Positions 20,601 to 30,663 of a stretch of DNA of 64,000 bases are shown piece by piece (position 1 is the first letter of the stretch; each line of letters starts with the position of its first letter). Location of the stretch: contig NC_087380.1 of NCBI RefSeq assembly GCF_963675165.1, positions 1,479,803 to 1,543,802 of the forward strand, in the 5' to 3' direction. The notes below the pieces were generated by a model. It was not told where the DNA came from. It saw nothing but the letters and a program-made list of their open reading frames with translations, and made no database searches. This DNA comes from Halichondria panicea (taxonomy: Eukaryota > Porifera > Demospongiae > Suberitida > Halichondriidae). The translations under genes and the position numbers were made by a program.

Positions 20601-23600
20601 CATGCGAAAACACTAACATTTATATCCTCGAAATATACATGGTACCCCAGAGGAGGTACGACACGACACATGTGTGCCTTGATTTAGCAACTGCCACTGA
20701 AATAACAAGGTTGAGCGGATAATTGATGCTCACACACATTATTGCAGAGGCTAATTCCTAAATCAAGGCACTTGTCATCATAAGCATACCCACACTAAAC
20801 CAGACATCAGTACGACATTGAGAATTTTGTTCAATTACTTCAATTAGGCCTCCATTAAGCCTAGACACACTACACTGTGCCTGAGCTACTAGGGAGAGAA
20901 CCTTCCAAAAATTCTGTTAGTGTTCACTAACCTCTCGTCATAACTGAAGTTTGCTAAACAAAGGCCTTAGTTTTATAGGCAAGGCTCTCTTCACATATGT
21001 GTGGAAACACAAGAATGGGGAAATTGGTCTCTGAATATAGTTAATACATGTAAATACCTCCATAGTGCTAGAAATAATTGTGTGCAGGCATAAAATAGCT
21101 AGCCTCTACACAGGCTCTCCTTTTTCTGTTCTTTATCACAATCGTTCAATAAGATAAAATACTGTATTATATCGTTCAATGAGATAAAATACGGTATTAA
21201 TTGGAGGAATAAAGAAAGAAATAGAGGTAGAGTTAGGAAAAAGGAGAGCCTGTATCGGGAAGTCGCGTGAGGGTAGAAGGGTGGTAGAAGGGTGAAAATG
21301 AGCGTGGGCATGCTGAGCTAGAGATGTTGGACTGCCCACGCAGAGATCTATGACTAATAAAACTTTGCCTGCAGCAAGCTGGACATGGACTTGGAACTGG
21401 AAGTTTGCAAGCACTAGAGCTAGCTATACCTTAGGCTTAGCTAGATGATCTACTAGTTATGTGTTCAGATTCTATCAGACTATCACCTTTTCTTGTGTCT
21501 TTCTACAGTCATGCTATTATATAGTCTACTGATAGTATAGATCAAGAATAGCTTAGTCATCATTATCATATAGCAGGTAGCTACTGCCACCAGAGCTGGC
21601 CACGCTGGTTCTCTGATCTGACTTGCAGCACAACTTGGTGGTTGTCTCAGTACAGTTTTATTAACTCCGATTGTGGGCTACATATCGCCCACGTTCATAA
21701 AAATCCTTGTGGATCACGCGATTTCCCAAACCAGGCCTTACTTTTTCTTAACTGTACGCTCATTTCTTTCTTTGCTGCCTCACTATGTCTTTCATGGCCA
21801 TATGGATGAACAGTGACAACAGCAAGAAAAAGTAAGGCCTGGGATCGAGGCTATAAAATAGCTGCTTTTTGACCAATTATAAGGCTACGAAAACGTTATG
21901 CTACTAATAATTTATGCGGTTAAATGTCGATGGAGATTGTAAGGCCTTGAATAAAGGCCAATAATGTGGATACACTATGATACAAGGCTGCATCACATTA
22001 ATTAATGTTTTGGAAGCTTAGAATAAGCCCTTTCGGATATTGTATTAAAAAGTTGAAGTCTAAAATACCACAGGCCACAGTCTGATTAATATTCTCCCAA
22101 GGCAAGAAAACCAAGGGATAGAAAAAAACCACAGCATCTATAACACCAACTCTGACCTTCTTCACTGAAGATGTCCGTTAGACCTTTCAGCACATGATGT
22201 ACGCCACTCATTGCACTCTGAACTATCACCTCTCCGACCTTTCCAGCGAGAAGATTGCTATGACGACCGGTGAAAAGGAGCGGAATCACCGTGGCAATGA
22301 CATCACCCACGAGCTGGGGGGCGTGGCAGTCCATCATACTCGGAGAGAGCAGCTTACTGAGTGCTGACAGTGCGTTCTCCTGCACTGTGGGGGGTAACTT
22401 GTGCAGTCGCCTCCTACGAAGATGGTAGAGGAGGGAGGGCACCAGTTGACTAGCGGGGAGGATTGCAAATAGGTCCTATGATTTGAGAGGGGGGAATGGA
22501 GTATTATAAGCAGCAATGATTATAGATTTCACACAAAGTACTACATTGTATAGAGACAGAATATTCCATTGTACTGTTTACCGTACGGTACATTGTAAAG
22601 TACAATCTACTTATGCACAAGCAAGTTTTAACTATTGTAACAGTACTATTCATAATAATACAGATAGATACAAACATTTGGTCTCTATATTATTATTAAG
22701 AGCAACAACTAGTTGAGGTAGTTTTAGACAATACATAATTATAGCAACAAGGTTGGTCACCTGTGTGTCTATAGCGAGTACAGCTGCCACAACTGACGGA
22801 TCATCATCTCTGAGCCGAGCTAGGAGAGAAGAAGAGAGGAAGTCACTATCCACAGCAGGGGAGGTCTGGAGGAGAGGGGGGGCAAGGGTTAGTGTCAATA
22901 CATGGATATGTGGGTACTAACCCCCCCCCCCCACAGCAGGGGAGGTCTGGAGGAGAGGGGGGGCACAAGGGTTAGTGTCAATACATGGATATGTGGGTAC
23001 TAACCCCCCCCCACAGCAGGGGAGGTCTGGAGGGGGGGGGCACAAGGGTTAGTGTCAATACATGGATATGTGGGTACTAACCCCCCCCCCCCCCCACAGC
23101 AGGGGAGGTCTGGAGGGGGGGGGCAAGGGTTAGTGTCAATACATGGATATGTGGGTACTAACCCCCCCCCCCACAGCAGGGGAGGTCTGGAGGGGGGGGG
23201 CACAAGGGTTAGTGTCAATACATGGATATGTGGGTACTAATCACCTACGATATAACAAAAGGCAAATTTGTGTGTTGGATCGAGATTGGGGATTGAAATA
23301 GCCGTCACTTGAAACTTCAGCCTAGGGCACATCCCTGATCCCAGATAATAATCAAATATTGCTTTTGGGATCAATTTGACTTAAGATATAAAACAACCTC
23401 AAGTCTCCGTAGCATGAAGAACAATTGTTGGAAAATGGTACCATCATACGAACCACAATACACTACACTACTGTAAGACTACCACTGCACCAGGCATCCC
23501 CTCACCTTTGCTGAGTTCTTGAGGCTCTGACCCATCTCCCTGACAGCTGCTGCCCTCAGAGCTGGGTTGCTGTGGTGAACACTCAATGCTAGGGTACTCC

Positions 23601-25891
23601 CAAGGTCAGTCATCACCTGCAATGATTGTAACTACACAGTCACACACAACAAGTATCAGGAGTATTATAATTATAATAGAGAGAACGTAGGCATACTGTG
23701 TATCAGATGTATGCAGAGAGTAACGTAACTTCCTGTATCTGTCATGGGCTTGGAATTTGCCCACTGACCAATCCAAGCGTGGGTGATGTTATCTATCACT
23801 CTCCGCGTACATCTGACGCACAGTATGCCTACTTCAATACTCTCTCTCTATTATAATTATAGTCTTGCAGGTACTAGCTAAATGAATACTGACTGGATGG
23901 TACAAGCTAAGGATACGAGTGAGTATACATGCATGTACCTGATGTTTTGAGGCAGCAAAGAAAGAAATGGGCGTACGGGTGAGTATACACGTACCTGATG
24001 TCTTGAGTGTGGTAGTGATGTAGTGAGAAGGCCAGTGAGGTTGACCACACCCCCTGAGTGGGCGGAGTCACCAGTGGCTGCTAGAGCACCCTCAATAGCC
24101 CTGTCCATGATCACAGGGTACCTGAAAGGAGTGATTTATATGAAGTAATTTTTTCACAGAGAACAACAAAACATTTTCCTAATTTGAACGAATAATTATT
24201 GCATGGGTTGTCCTCACACACCAAACATTTCACATGGAAAATTCATCATAGACTATAACTCTTATTAGTTGCAGTTACCCCGTGCAATAGAGTATATTGA
24301 CTCCCCACACACACTTACTTGGCATCCATTGACTGCACTAAAGGAGCTACTGACAAGCGCACAGTCTCCTCCGTTAAGACGTCCTGACCTTTGACCTCCA
24401 GAAACCACTCAAAGAGAGCCCTGTAATAACATAAATTAATAAATTATTAACTCGCTACTATTTTTGATAATTACTTGAGGAAGTCGCTGACTGTTTCTTC
24501 CTCCAATCGCATCGAGTCCAAAATGCCGATAATCATCGTCAAGTATCCATCGTCGTGGTCACCATCGCCATGGAGACCCTCGCAGTGGGAGGCCAGTAGT
24601 GATGTCAGGAGAGATGAGAGGAATGGTGCTATGTAGTAAGACTGAGAGAGCTCAGCCAGCACAGGAACCAAGGAATGGCACTGGCCAAGATGCCTCACAG
24701 CCCTAAACGAGAAAATAATTAATTGCTGGACAACAGTTGATTATGTCAGAGTATAAATTATTAGGTTGGTGAGTTAATTGTGGCACCTTTTAGTGAGAGT
24801 CTTGATTTGCTGTGTGTGGCAGATCACTGCAATAGAGCTAACACCTTCAGTGAGTAGCTCTGGACCCAAGTGCTGTCAGTAGGAGAACGACAATAATTAT
24901 AGTTAATTATTAGAGAATGAAAATATGGGACCTAACTATTAAGTAATATAAGTGCATGGGAAATTCATTATAATGAAACCAGTGCAATAATTTATCAAGT
25001 TAACTGGTAACTATAATTATATATCGGTACCTTAGCAATAACCTCCAGCAATGAATGACACAGTGACGTGTCCAGGGTGGATCGAGCAGCCAACTGACTG
25101 ACCACCATGTAAGTTCCAGCTCTGTAGTCTGCATTCAATGATTTCAGACCCTTCACCAGATAGGGGAGCAGACGGGACAACAACTCTTCAGTGATGGTAC
25201 CCGTGTCCTCCATCACTGCTAACACTGTGGATGTATACAGGCCCAGCAGGGGGTGGTTTGTGGTAGAACTTGAGGTACGAAGCGTCTTGAGTGATTTATT
25301 TACCATTTCACAGAGGAACACTAGAAACGAGGGGACTGAGATGCAGTGCTGTTTTATAGTGAGCTTTGATAGGGGAGAGCCAGCCTTCTGTGATGGACGC
25401 AACCAATGCCAGGGGGAGGTGGGGTCCTTGATTGGGAGCAGCTGGAGAACTCGAGCGAATAGATTTGTCTCGTGATAAGGGAGGATGCATTCCATGAGAG
25501 AATCGACATTGAATGAATTAATTCGGAACGAACGAATAAGCCACTCGAGACATTTCTGAGCAGGCTTGAGCAGAAAGTATGGGGAAAGTTTCTGGAGAAA
25601 CGTCGCTATTATATTGTCGATTTCTTCTAGAATTTCTTTCGTCTGCACTGTACGCTCAAAGTCCTTGCAGCTGTCTTGGAAAAGAGTGGACTCAAACTGT
25701 TCAAAGCTTTGATCAATACTGATGAGTTCTTCTAGTCCATTGATACCCAGGGAGTGAATGGAGTCGATGTCGATATCCGCGGCGACATCTCGGTCGAACA
25801 GCAGAGAGGGACGCTTCTTGGAGATCACCTGACGGAGGGATGGCTGACCAGGAATGGCAAGCTTTTGTAACTGTTTAGCCAATGAAGACAT
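17680..25891 (-). CDS. HEATR1: HEATR1 / UTP10 homologue, N-terminal ~850-880 residues only
   Basis: UTP10 is a HEAT-repeat scaffold of the t-UTP complex, needed for Pol I transcription and 18S rRNA processing in the nucleolus. Exon 1 (25891-25031, ATG at 25891: MSSLAKQLQKLAIPGQPSL) carries the family signature: GLEELISIDQSFEQFESTLF and LSPYFLLKPAQKCLEWLIR. Further exons with consistent phase: 24872-24787, 24702-24475, 24420-24319, 24121-23995, 23616-23506, 22865-22761, 22475-22157, 20491-20367, 19893-19714, 19291-19141, 18869-18724, and tentatively 17785-17680 (LQARALAVAAAYVRSLGGG). That is 847 codons, or ~882 with the last exon. The family is ~2,100 residues, and the C-terminal BP28CT part is absent from the window. 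Large introns hold transposon-like repeats. Confidence 0.85.
18110..18640. mobile_element. TIR element (531 bp) in a HEATR1 intron
   Basis: CATAGATTGAATAGGGAGAG at the left is inverted exactly at the right (CTCTCCCTATTCAATCTATG), and complementarity continues imperfectly (GGATTTGAAACGGAAGT against ACTTTCGTTTCCAATCC). There is no transposase ORF. Confidence 0.8.
18865..19005. repeat. Minisatellite (~62 bp x 2-3) duplicating a HEATR1 3' splice site
   Basis: The unit TTGCTGTGTGGGCGGTRA...CACACTTYAAYACAACACTGCA is tandemly repeated. On the minus strand each unit carries CCGCCCACACAG/CAAT, the acceptor used before HEATR1 exon 12 (18869). Confidence 0.85.
19085..19130. mobile_element. MITE family M1, left-end fragment
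   Basis: TACCGTATTACTAGAATGTT followed by a diverged GATCAATTTGC, without a right end; in HEATR1 just downstream (minus strand) of exon 11. Confidence 0.6.
19511..19532. repeat. G homopolymer (~22 nt)
   Basis: An uninterrupted G run in HEATR1 intron 10; its length is likely unreliable in any assembly. Confidence 0.9.
20492..22156. other. HEATR1 intron 8, repeat-bearing
   Basis: No gene is seen. It contains an M2-related fragment (~20519-20650), an element start with GGAGGTACGACACGAC (~20645), a direct duplication of a GTTCAATRAGATAAAATAC block (~21145-21200), and an inverted pair AGGCCTTACTTTTTCTT / AAGAAAAAGTAAGGCCT spanning ~21733-21841. Confidence 0.5.
22858..23240. repeat. Minisatellite (~72 bp x 5) duplicating a HEATR1 3' splice site and exon start
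   Basis: The unit contains ACAGCAGGGGAGGTCTGGAG, a G-run, then TTAGTGTCAATACATGGATA and a C-run. On the minus strand each copy supplies a pyrimidine tract, the CTCCAG acceptor and ACCTCCCCTGCTGTG, the first bases of HEATR1 exon 7 (start 22865). G/C homopolymer lengths vary between copies. Confidence 0.9.
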
Positions 25892-25948
25892 TGTAGTAGA
25901 TATATAGCCAGAATTGGTATTATATCTTGGAAATTCAGCTTTTTCGAC

Positions 25949-25954
25949 CACGTG
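25949..25954. promoter_or_regulatory. CACGTG E-box upstream of HEATR1
   Basis: A perfect palindromic E-box 58 bp upstream of the HEATR1 ATG. E(CG)-boxes of this type, bound by MYC/MAX-class bHLH-Zip factors, are known to mark ribosome-biogenesis promoters in holozoans. The same site occurs near the starts of PWP1 and the UBF-like gene here. Confidence 0.6.
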
Positions 25955-26199
25955 GAGTGCTCAGTGCAACGCCGCTCATGTGTGGTTATAGCATTGATTT
26001 TTCGCTTTTATAACAGTTAGGTAGTTAATCAACCTGGTCTCGAGGCTAGTTGAAGCTAGGCTAAAGTTCGCGCGCTCTCTTGCGCGGCTTACAAAAAATG
26101 CGTTCTGACAGGCTACATTCGATATTCATACATTGTAAACACTCTATAATTATACACACACACACACACACAACAATTAGTAAGTTTATAGTTTTTTTC

Positions 26200-29100
26200 T
26201 CACACTGATTCTTCGAGCAGTGTCTCTCTGAGCTTAGAAAACCGCATCAAGCGATATGTTCGACTTGTGTGTTGCCTCAATTCAACTGCATTAACTTGAG
26301 AAATCTCCAAGTCATTTTCCAAAGTCTCTGAAATATTGACTTGCTTGTTTGGTTTTTTGAATCTCTTCTTTAGTAGTTCCAAATTCTTATCAATACACAC
26401 CTTGTAGAGTCTTTTATATATTAGCATACAAATGACTAGCACAAATATCAGAAATGCTGATCCAGTTGACAAGTTATGCAACACAAAAAAAGAGTAGTAA
26501 TCCCACATTTCCAACTTTGCCACTTTTACATGATAGACACCGACATAATATAGAAGTAAATTGACAATGAATGACACTTCCAGTAAATCCAACCATCGGC
26601 TATTGTAGATTCCACCCGACACACTTATAATGCTCAGTAGTAGAGTGCATACTGTGCATATAGCCAAAAGACTGAAATGAAAGCCCTCATCTAAAGCAAA
26701 TGTGAGCATGAGCACCCATCTGAGCATGTTACAGAGGCTGACCCAATATCGACTCTCAGGCTTGAAAGCAGTATGGTAGGTATTAACGGAGGCTGTGATA
26801 TAGTACCGACTGAATAACTTTGAGATGGTCTCACTTTTGTAAAGCCACTGAGAGAGAAAGGTCACAGTTGTACCCAATATCATAATCAAGCCAAGAATAA
26901 CTGCTATAATCACCAAGACAGTATGACCACCTGTTCCAAATGGTACAGTCCCGTCTCGTAACCATACAGTGCTAGTATTGTTAGATGGATACTCCAAGTG
27001 AGCAGGGGTTACGATATCGATAATATTTCGAATAAACTTGCTGTACGAGAACAATATGACAGTCTCGAACACTGCTACAGGATCATGTATTTTAGCAAAG
27101 AATTTCGAAGCCTTGATTGAGTAATGACAAATGATACTAATGACCAGGACAATAGCACACAAGTATAGAGGGAACACAAACTGCCAGGAGATGTATTGAA
27201 GTTGATTTAGGCCATCGTAGAAACAAATATTCATCCCAAAATCCAAATTAACCCAGCCGATAAATATGTCAAGGAACTTGATGATGTCGTCTTCATTGTG
27301 AACTCCAAACCGAGTGTTTTTAGCACTTAGTATGTTAGCATAGAATAAAATTCCGTGTACTGTGCCACTTGAGACTGTGAACTGAACAAGAGAAAGGAAA
27401 GCAATAAAGAGAATACCCAGAACAAACATTGCGATTATGACAACAAATGCATAGTTGTCGCTACAGTCAGCACATTTCATAGAGTGCAATTTTAGACTTG
27501 TATTGCCTTTGCATGCTCCACAAAGTAGACCTCCATGATTTTCCCTACATTGTGCATCTGGATTTTTCAAGCTTACAGCCACTGTTTCAATCCCATCTGG
27601 ATTTTGACAGTAGTCAGGTGGACAGTAAGGATAGAGAATCAGACCTAGATAGGTGGAGTTCGGATTAGACGAGTTTTGATAGTGGGCTCCAATCCAGGGA
27701 TTTTTTAGGGGAGACTTGTTTATTTTACCAGTGTCAACGTCGCAGGAAGTGGTGTAGGTCAAAAGTCTATTGTCGCATTTGCAAGGATTACTTGCTGGTT
27801 CGAATCCATTGTCGCAATCTGCAAATGTGAGATTTAATGATAGGCAATAAATATCATCGGTAGATCTGCAGTAACCATTTGCAGTGATTGCTATTTCCTC
27901 AAACGGATGAGGTGAGAATACCTGAAAAGTTACCTCAGAACAATTATCAGTAACCATTTGAGACAACATAGAAATGTAATGACTTGTGATGATACTGGGA
28001 TCATCTAAAAGGCCCCTAACCTCACGTTTGGCCGTTCCACTACTAATGTTCCCATCAAAAGCAAAAGCAGCCATCATAAGTTTAACCTTTTCTCCTCTTT
28101 TATGTGTTCTACTGATTTTTCTTTTGCTATAGTTACGCATCTCATTTTCGCAAAAGTACAGTCGATAAAACTCTGAGTCTAGCAATGGAACTGTGTTGTT
28201 GGGGGCAGTCATATTTATATATGTATAGTTGTATAATTGGACATTTTCAAGTACATCAGCTTGCACATCACTGTAAAGCAAACTCCCGGTACCATTATTA
28301 CGAACAAAGTTTCCTGAAAATGTTATCTGATTGCTTGCTTCATCGACGAATTGAAGAAAACAAGGTAGCTGTAATGAAAATGTATTGTAGCCACAAAATA
28401 AGTTGAATTTGGATATGTACATTACACCGCCATGTTTCTCAGCAAAATTCCGAACAAAAGAGACATGTGCGTATGGTAGTAAAGTTATGAAAGAATCATC
28501 TTGAAGATAGCACACTCCACCGAGTCTAGCTGAATTTCCCTCAAAAGTTCCATTGCCTCTGACAATAATACTACTACTTGCTTGAGCAAATATAACTCCT
28601 CCATCTGCGTATGGTCTGGTGTTTCCTTTGAACGTAAAGTTGGCGTAAAGGAGCAGTTGACACTGATCTAAGTGGATAGCACTGTATGTTGAGGTTCCAT
28701 CAGCATTGTTATTTGAGACATCCAAATTGTCCACAAATTTTAATCTCGAGGAGCGTGCACTAATCACACGAGAATTGCCATCAAATCTGTTTTCCTCAGA
28801 AAAAAACATGTCGCTAGCAATAGCTTCTAAGACAAAGCTGTTCTTGTTTCTGATAAACTCAGAATTTTTTATATAGAAAATACTAGTGTGCAATTTAAAT
28901 ACAGCATTGAGATCTGTCATCAATGTGCCACAGTTTTCAGCTTCCAAATTGAAAAGGGTTCTTCTCACACAATCTGTTAGTTGAGATGGCAGATTTGTTG
29001 GTTGAGATGGCAGATTTGTCGGTGGACTGTTATTTTGGCACAAAACGTGTTCACTCATCCGGACAATTGAGTTGATAGCGTTACAGGAAGACACACCAGC

Positions 29101-30063
29101 AGTATTGCTATTGAATTCGATGTGCTCAGTGACATTCAAAATACTACAGGAGATGTGTATACCGGCCACAGTTTTAAATTCCATGATATTATTTGAGGTG
29201 GCAGTGTTCAAAGAAAAATTACTCGACCCGGCAATTATTGCTTTTGAGTTAAACAAAGACAACACTCCATAAATACCCACGCTATTCTGTTTAAAGTCAC
29301 TGATTCCAATAATTTGAAATGACTCCGCTTCATTGATTCTTATGATAGCCGTAGGGCTAGTATTGTTGAATACCATAAAATATCCGTCTATAGAAATATT
29401 ACACCTCCCTGCCAGTAAGACAGCTGACATTGTTCGTTCATATGAGGGTGTAAGGCAAATCGGAGTTACATTGTTTGGAGGAGAAACATTTCCCAAGAGA
29501 TTGTCTGAAAAAGTGGTGGTCTCTGTGAAATTCACTTGAGAATTTTGAAGCAACATAATTACTGAGTTGTTCATGTGCGAAATCTCGTTGTTTGTCACTA
29601 ACAAGTTTGAAAATTCAATGTCCGTGCTATCTCTTATGTTCACTGCAGTGGATGTACTGCTCATGATAACAATGTCACTGAATGTTCCATACTGCACATG
29701 ACTGACTAGCAGCCCAGGATTAACTGAATTGCCACAAGAAACAAACGAAAGGCCTTCAATTCTCAATCCATAAATATTCTCAAATGTAAGTCCAAATTGA
29801 TAGCCACAGTCTATCGTTACATTCTCACCACTAAACGAGATGTTATCAAGGCCGAAAATATAGAAATTTGTCTCCAAAATGTGGTTCCCTGGTAGTAAAA
29901 TGAACTTGGTGTGAGAGGTGTGGTTCTGCTTTGCACAGTCTGTCAGGGAGACACAAGTTGAACCGTTGGTAGCATTGTGATCTGGTGCAACACGAATCTC
30001 CTCAGCAAAACAAGAGTAGCTAGCAATCACAATAAAACAGAGTATTCCAATTCTTAGCTTCAT
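26200..30063 (-). CDS. Beta-helix, multi-pass membrane receptor-like protein 1 (1287 aa, intron-less)
   Basis: ATG 30063 is chosen because it starts a signal peptide (MKLRIGILCFIVIASYSCFA); the frame extends upstream only without ATG. Residues ~25-700 are an N-glycosylation-rich ectodomain with repeated short strands (FSGENVTIDCGYQFGLTF, GNGTFEGNSARLGGVCYL), typical of right-handed parallel beta-helices. A Cys-rich juxtamembrane part (CRENHGGLLCGACKG then LKLHSMKCADC) precedes about seven hydrophobic segments, including VVIIAMFVLGILFIAFLSLV, VFPLYLCAIVLVISIICHYS and LLAICTVCTLLLSIISVSGG. A basic cytoplasmic tail ends in RETLLEESV. Such proteins are often left uncharacterised in early animals. 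Ligand and signalling partner are unknown. It is the tandem twin of 30664-34488. Confidence 0.8.
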   Translation of the reverse strand: MKLRIGILCFIVIASYSCFAEEIRVAPDHNATNGSTCVSLTDCAKQNHTSHTKFILLPGNHILETNFYIFGLDNISFSGENVTIDCGYQFGLTFENIYGLRIEGLSFVSCGNSVNPGLLVSHVQYGTFSDIVIMSSTSTAVNIRDSTDIEFSNLLVTNNEISHMNNSVIMLLQNSQVNFTETTTFSDNLLGNVSPPNNVTPICLTPSYERTMSAVLLAGRCNISIDGYFMVFNNTSPTAIIRINEAESFQIIGISDFKQNSVGIYGVLSLFNSKAIIAGSSNFSLNTATSNNIMEFKTVAGIHISCSILNVTEHIEFNSNTAGVSSCNAINSIVRMSEHVLCQNNSPPTNLPSQPTNLPSQLTDCVRRTLFNLEAENCGTLMTDLNAVFKLHTSIFYIKNSEFIRNKNSFVLEAIASDMFFSEENRFDGNSRVISARSSRLKFVDNLDVSNNNADGTSTYSAIHLDQCQLLLYANFTFKGNTRPYADGGVIFAQASSSIIVRGNGTFEGNSARLGGVCYLQDDSFITLLPYAHVSFVRNFAEKHGGVMYISKFNLFCGYNTFSLQLPCFLQFVDEASNQITFSGNFVRNNGTGSLLYSDVQADVLENVQLYNYTYINMTAPNNTVPLLDSEFYRLYFCENEMRNYSKRKISRTHKRGEKVKLMMAAFAFDGNISSGTAKREVRGLLDDPSIITSHYISMLSQMVTDNCSEVTFQVFSPHPFEEIAITANGYCRSTDDIYCLSLNLTFADCDNGFEPASNPCKCDNRLLTYTTSCDVDTGKINKSPLKNPWIGAHYQNSSNPNSTYLGLILYPYCPPDYCQNPDGIETVAVSLKNPDAQCRENHGGLLCGACKGNTSLKLHSMKCADCSDNYAFVVIIAMFVLGILFIAFLSLVQFTVSSGTVHGILFYANILSAKNTRFGVHNEDDIIKFLDIFIGWVNLDFGMNICFYDGLNQLQYISWQFVFPLYLCAIVLVISIICHYSIKASKFFAKIHDPVAVFETVILFSYSKFIRNIIDIVTPAHLEYPSNNTSTVWLRDGTVPFGTGGHTVLVIIAVILGLIMILGTTVTFLSQWLYKSETISKLFSRYYITASVNTYHTAFKPESRYWVSLCNMLRWVLMLTFALDEGFHFSLLAICTVCTLLLSIISVSGGIYNSRWLDLLEVSFIVNLLLYYVGVYHVKVAKLEMWDYYSFFVLHNLSTGSAFLIFVLVICMLIYKRLYKVCIDKNLELLKKRFKKPNKQVNISETLENDLEISQVNAVELRQHTSRTYRLMRFSKLRETLLEESV

Positions 30064-30663
30064 TGCTTGCAAAAGTTGAACAGTGTAATACTTTACGACA
30101 ATGTGAGGTAAACTTAAAGATACATCATCTGATAACAAGCAGTCTACTATAAATGACACTGCCTATTGTGTGAGCATACTATATGGTTTACATGACTCTC
30201 CCTAACAGGAACCATTGCATTGTATTGTTACAATACTGCTGCCAGCTGTGTCCATGTGTATTGTCACAATGGTCTTATACAGGTAACTGAAAAGCGCACA
30301 ACATTGGGCCTGGTTGTGCGCGCGGACACTAGAAGGCAATGGTCATCTCCTGTGCTAGCCTTTATCTAAGGCCGAGTTTTCGCTTTTATAACGGTTAGGT
30401 TATAAAAGCGAAACTCGGTCCGGGATCACGTGAGTGCTCAGTACAACGCCGCCCATATGTGTTTCGTTATCAGCCTCGGCCTGGAATAGGGCGCCGCCAT
30501 TGTAGTCTTAAGAATTAGCTGCCCTCTTTGGAGACTACAATGACGCTGATAAGCTTTTCTCAGAGCTGGTACATTCCTATCAACACCATAAATTATATAA
30601 TTATTACATACACTTCAAAACTGTAAACCTTTGTAAAAAAACTGTTTAATTGGTTCATAGTTC
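30064..30663. other. Spacer between the receptor twins, with a copied HEATR1-promoter segment
   Basis: The part to ~30350 matches the upstream flank of the second receptor (34560-34856), including CTCCCTAACAGGAACCATTG. At 30373-30415 a hairpin (TTTCGCTTTTATAAC and complement) is followed by CACGTGAGTGCTCAGTACAA, which matches the HEATR1 upstream region at 25949-25990. No gene is seen. Confidence 0.7.

Noticed and set aside
23008-23240. Pro/Gly-rich open frames on both strands
   Set aside because: They are translations of the minisatellite with C and G homopolymers.
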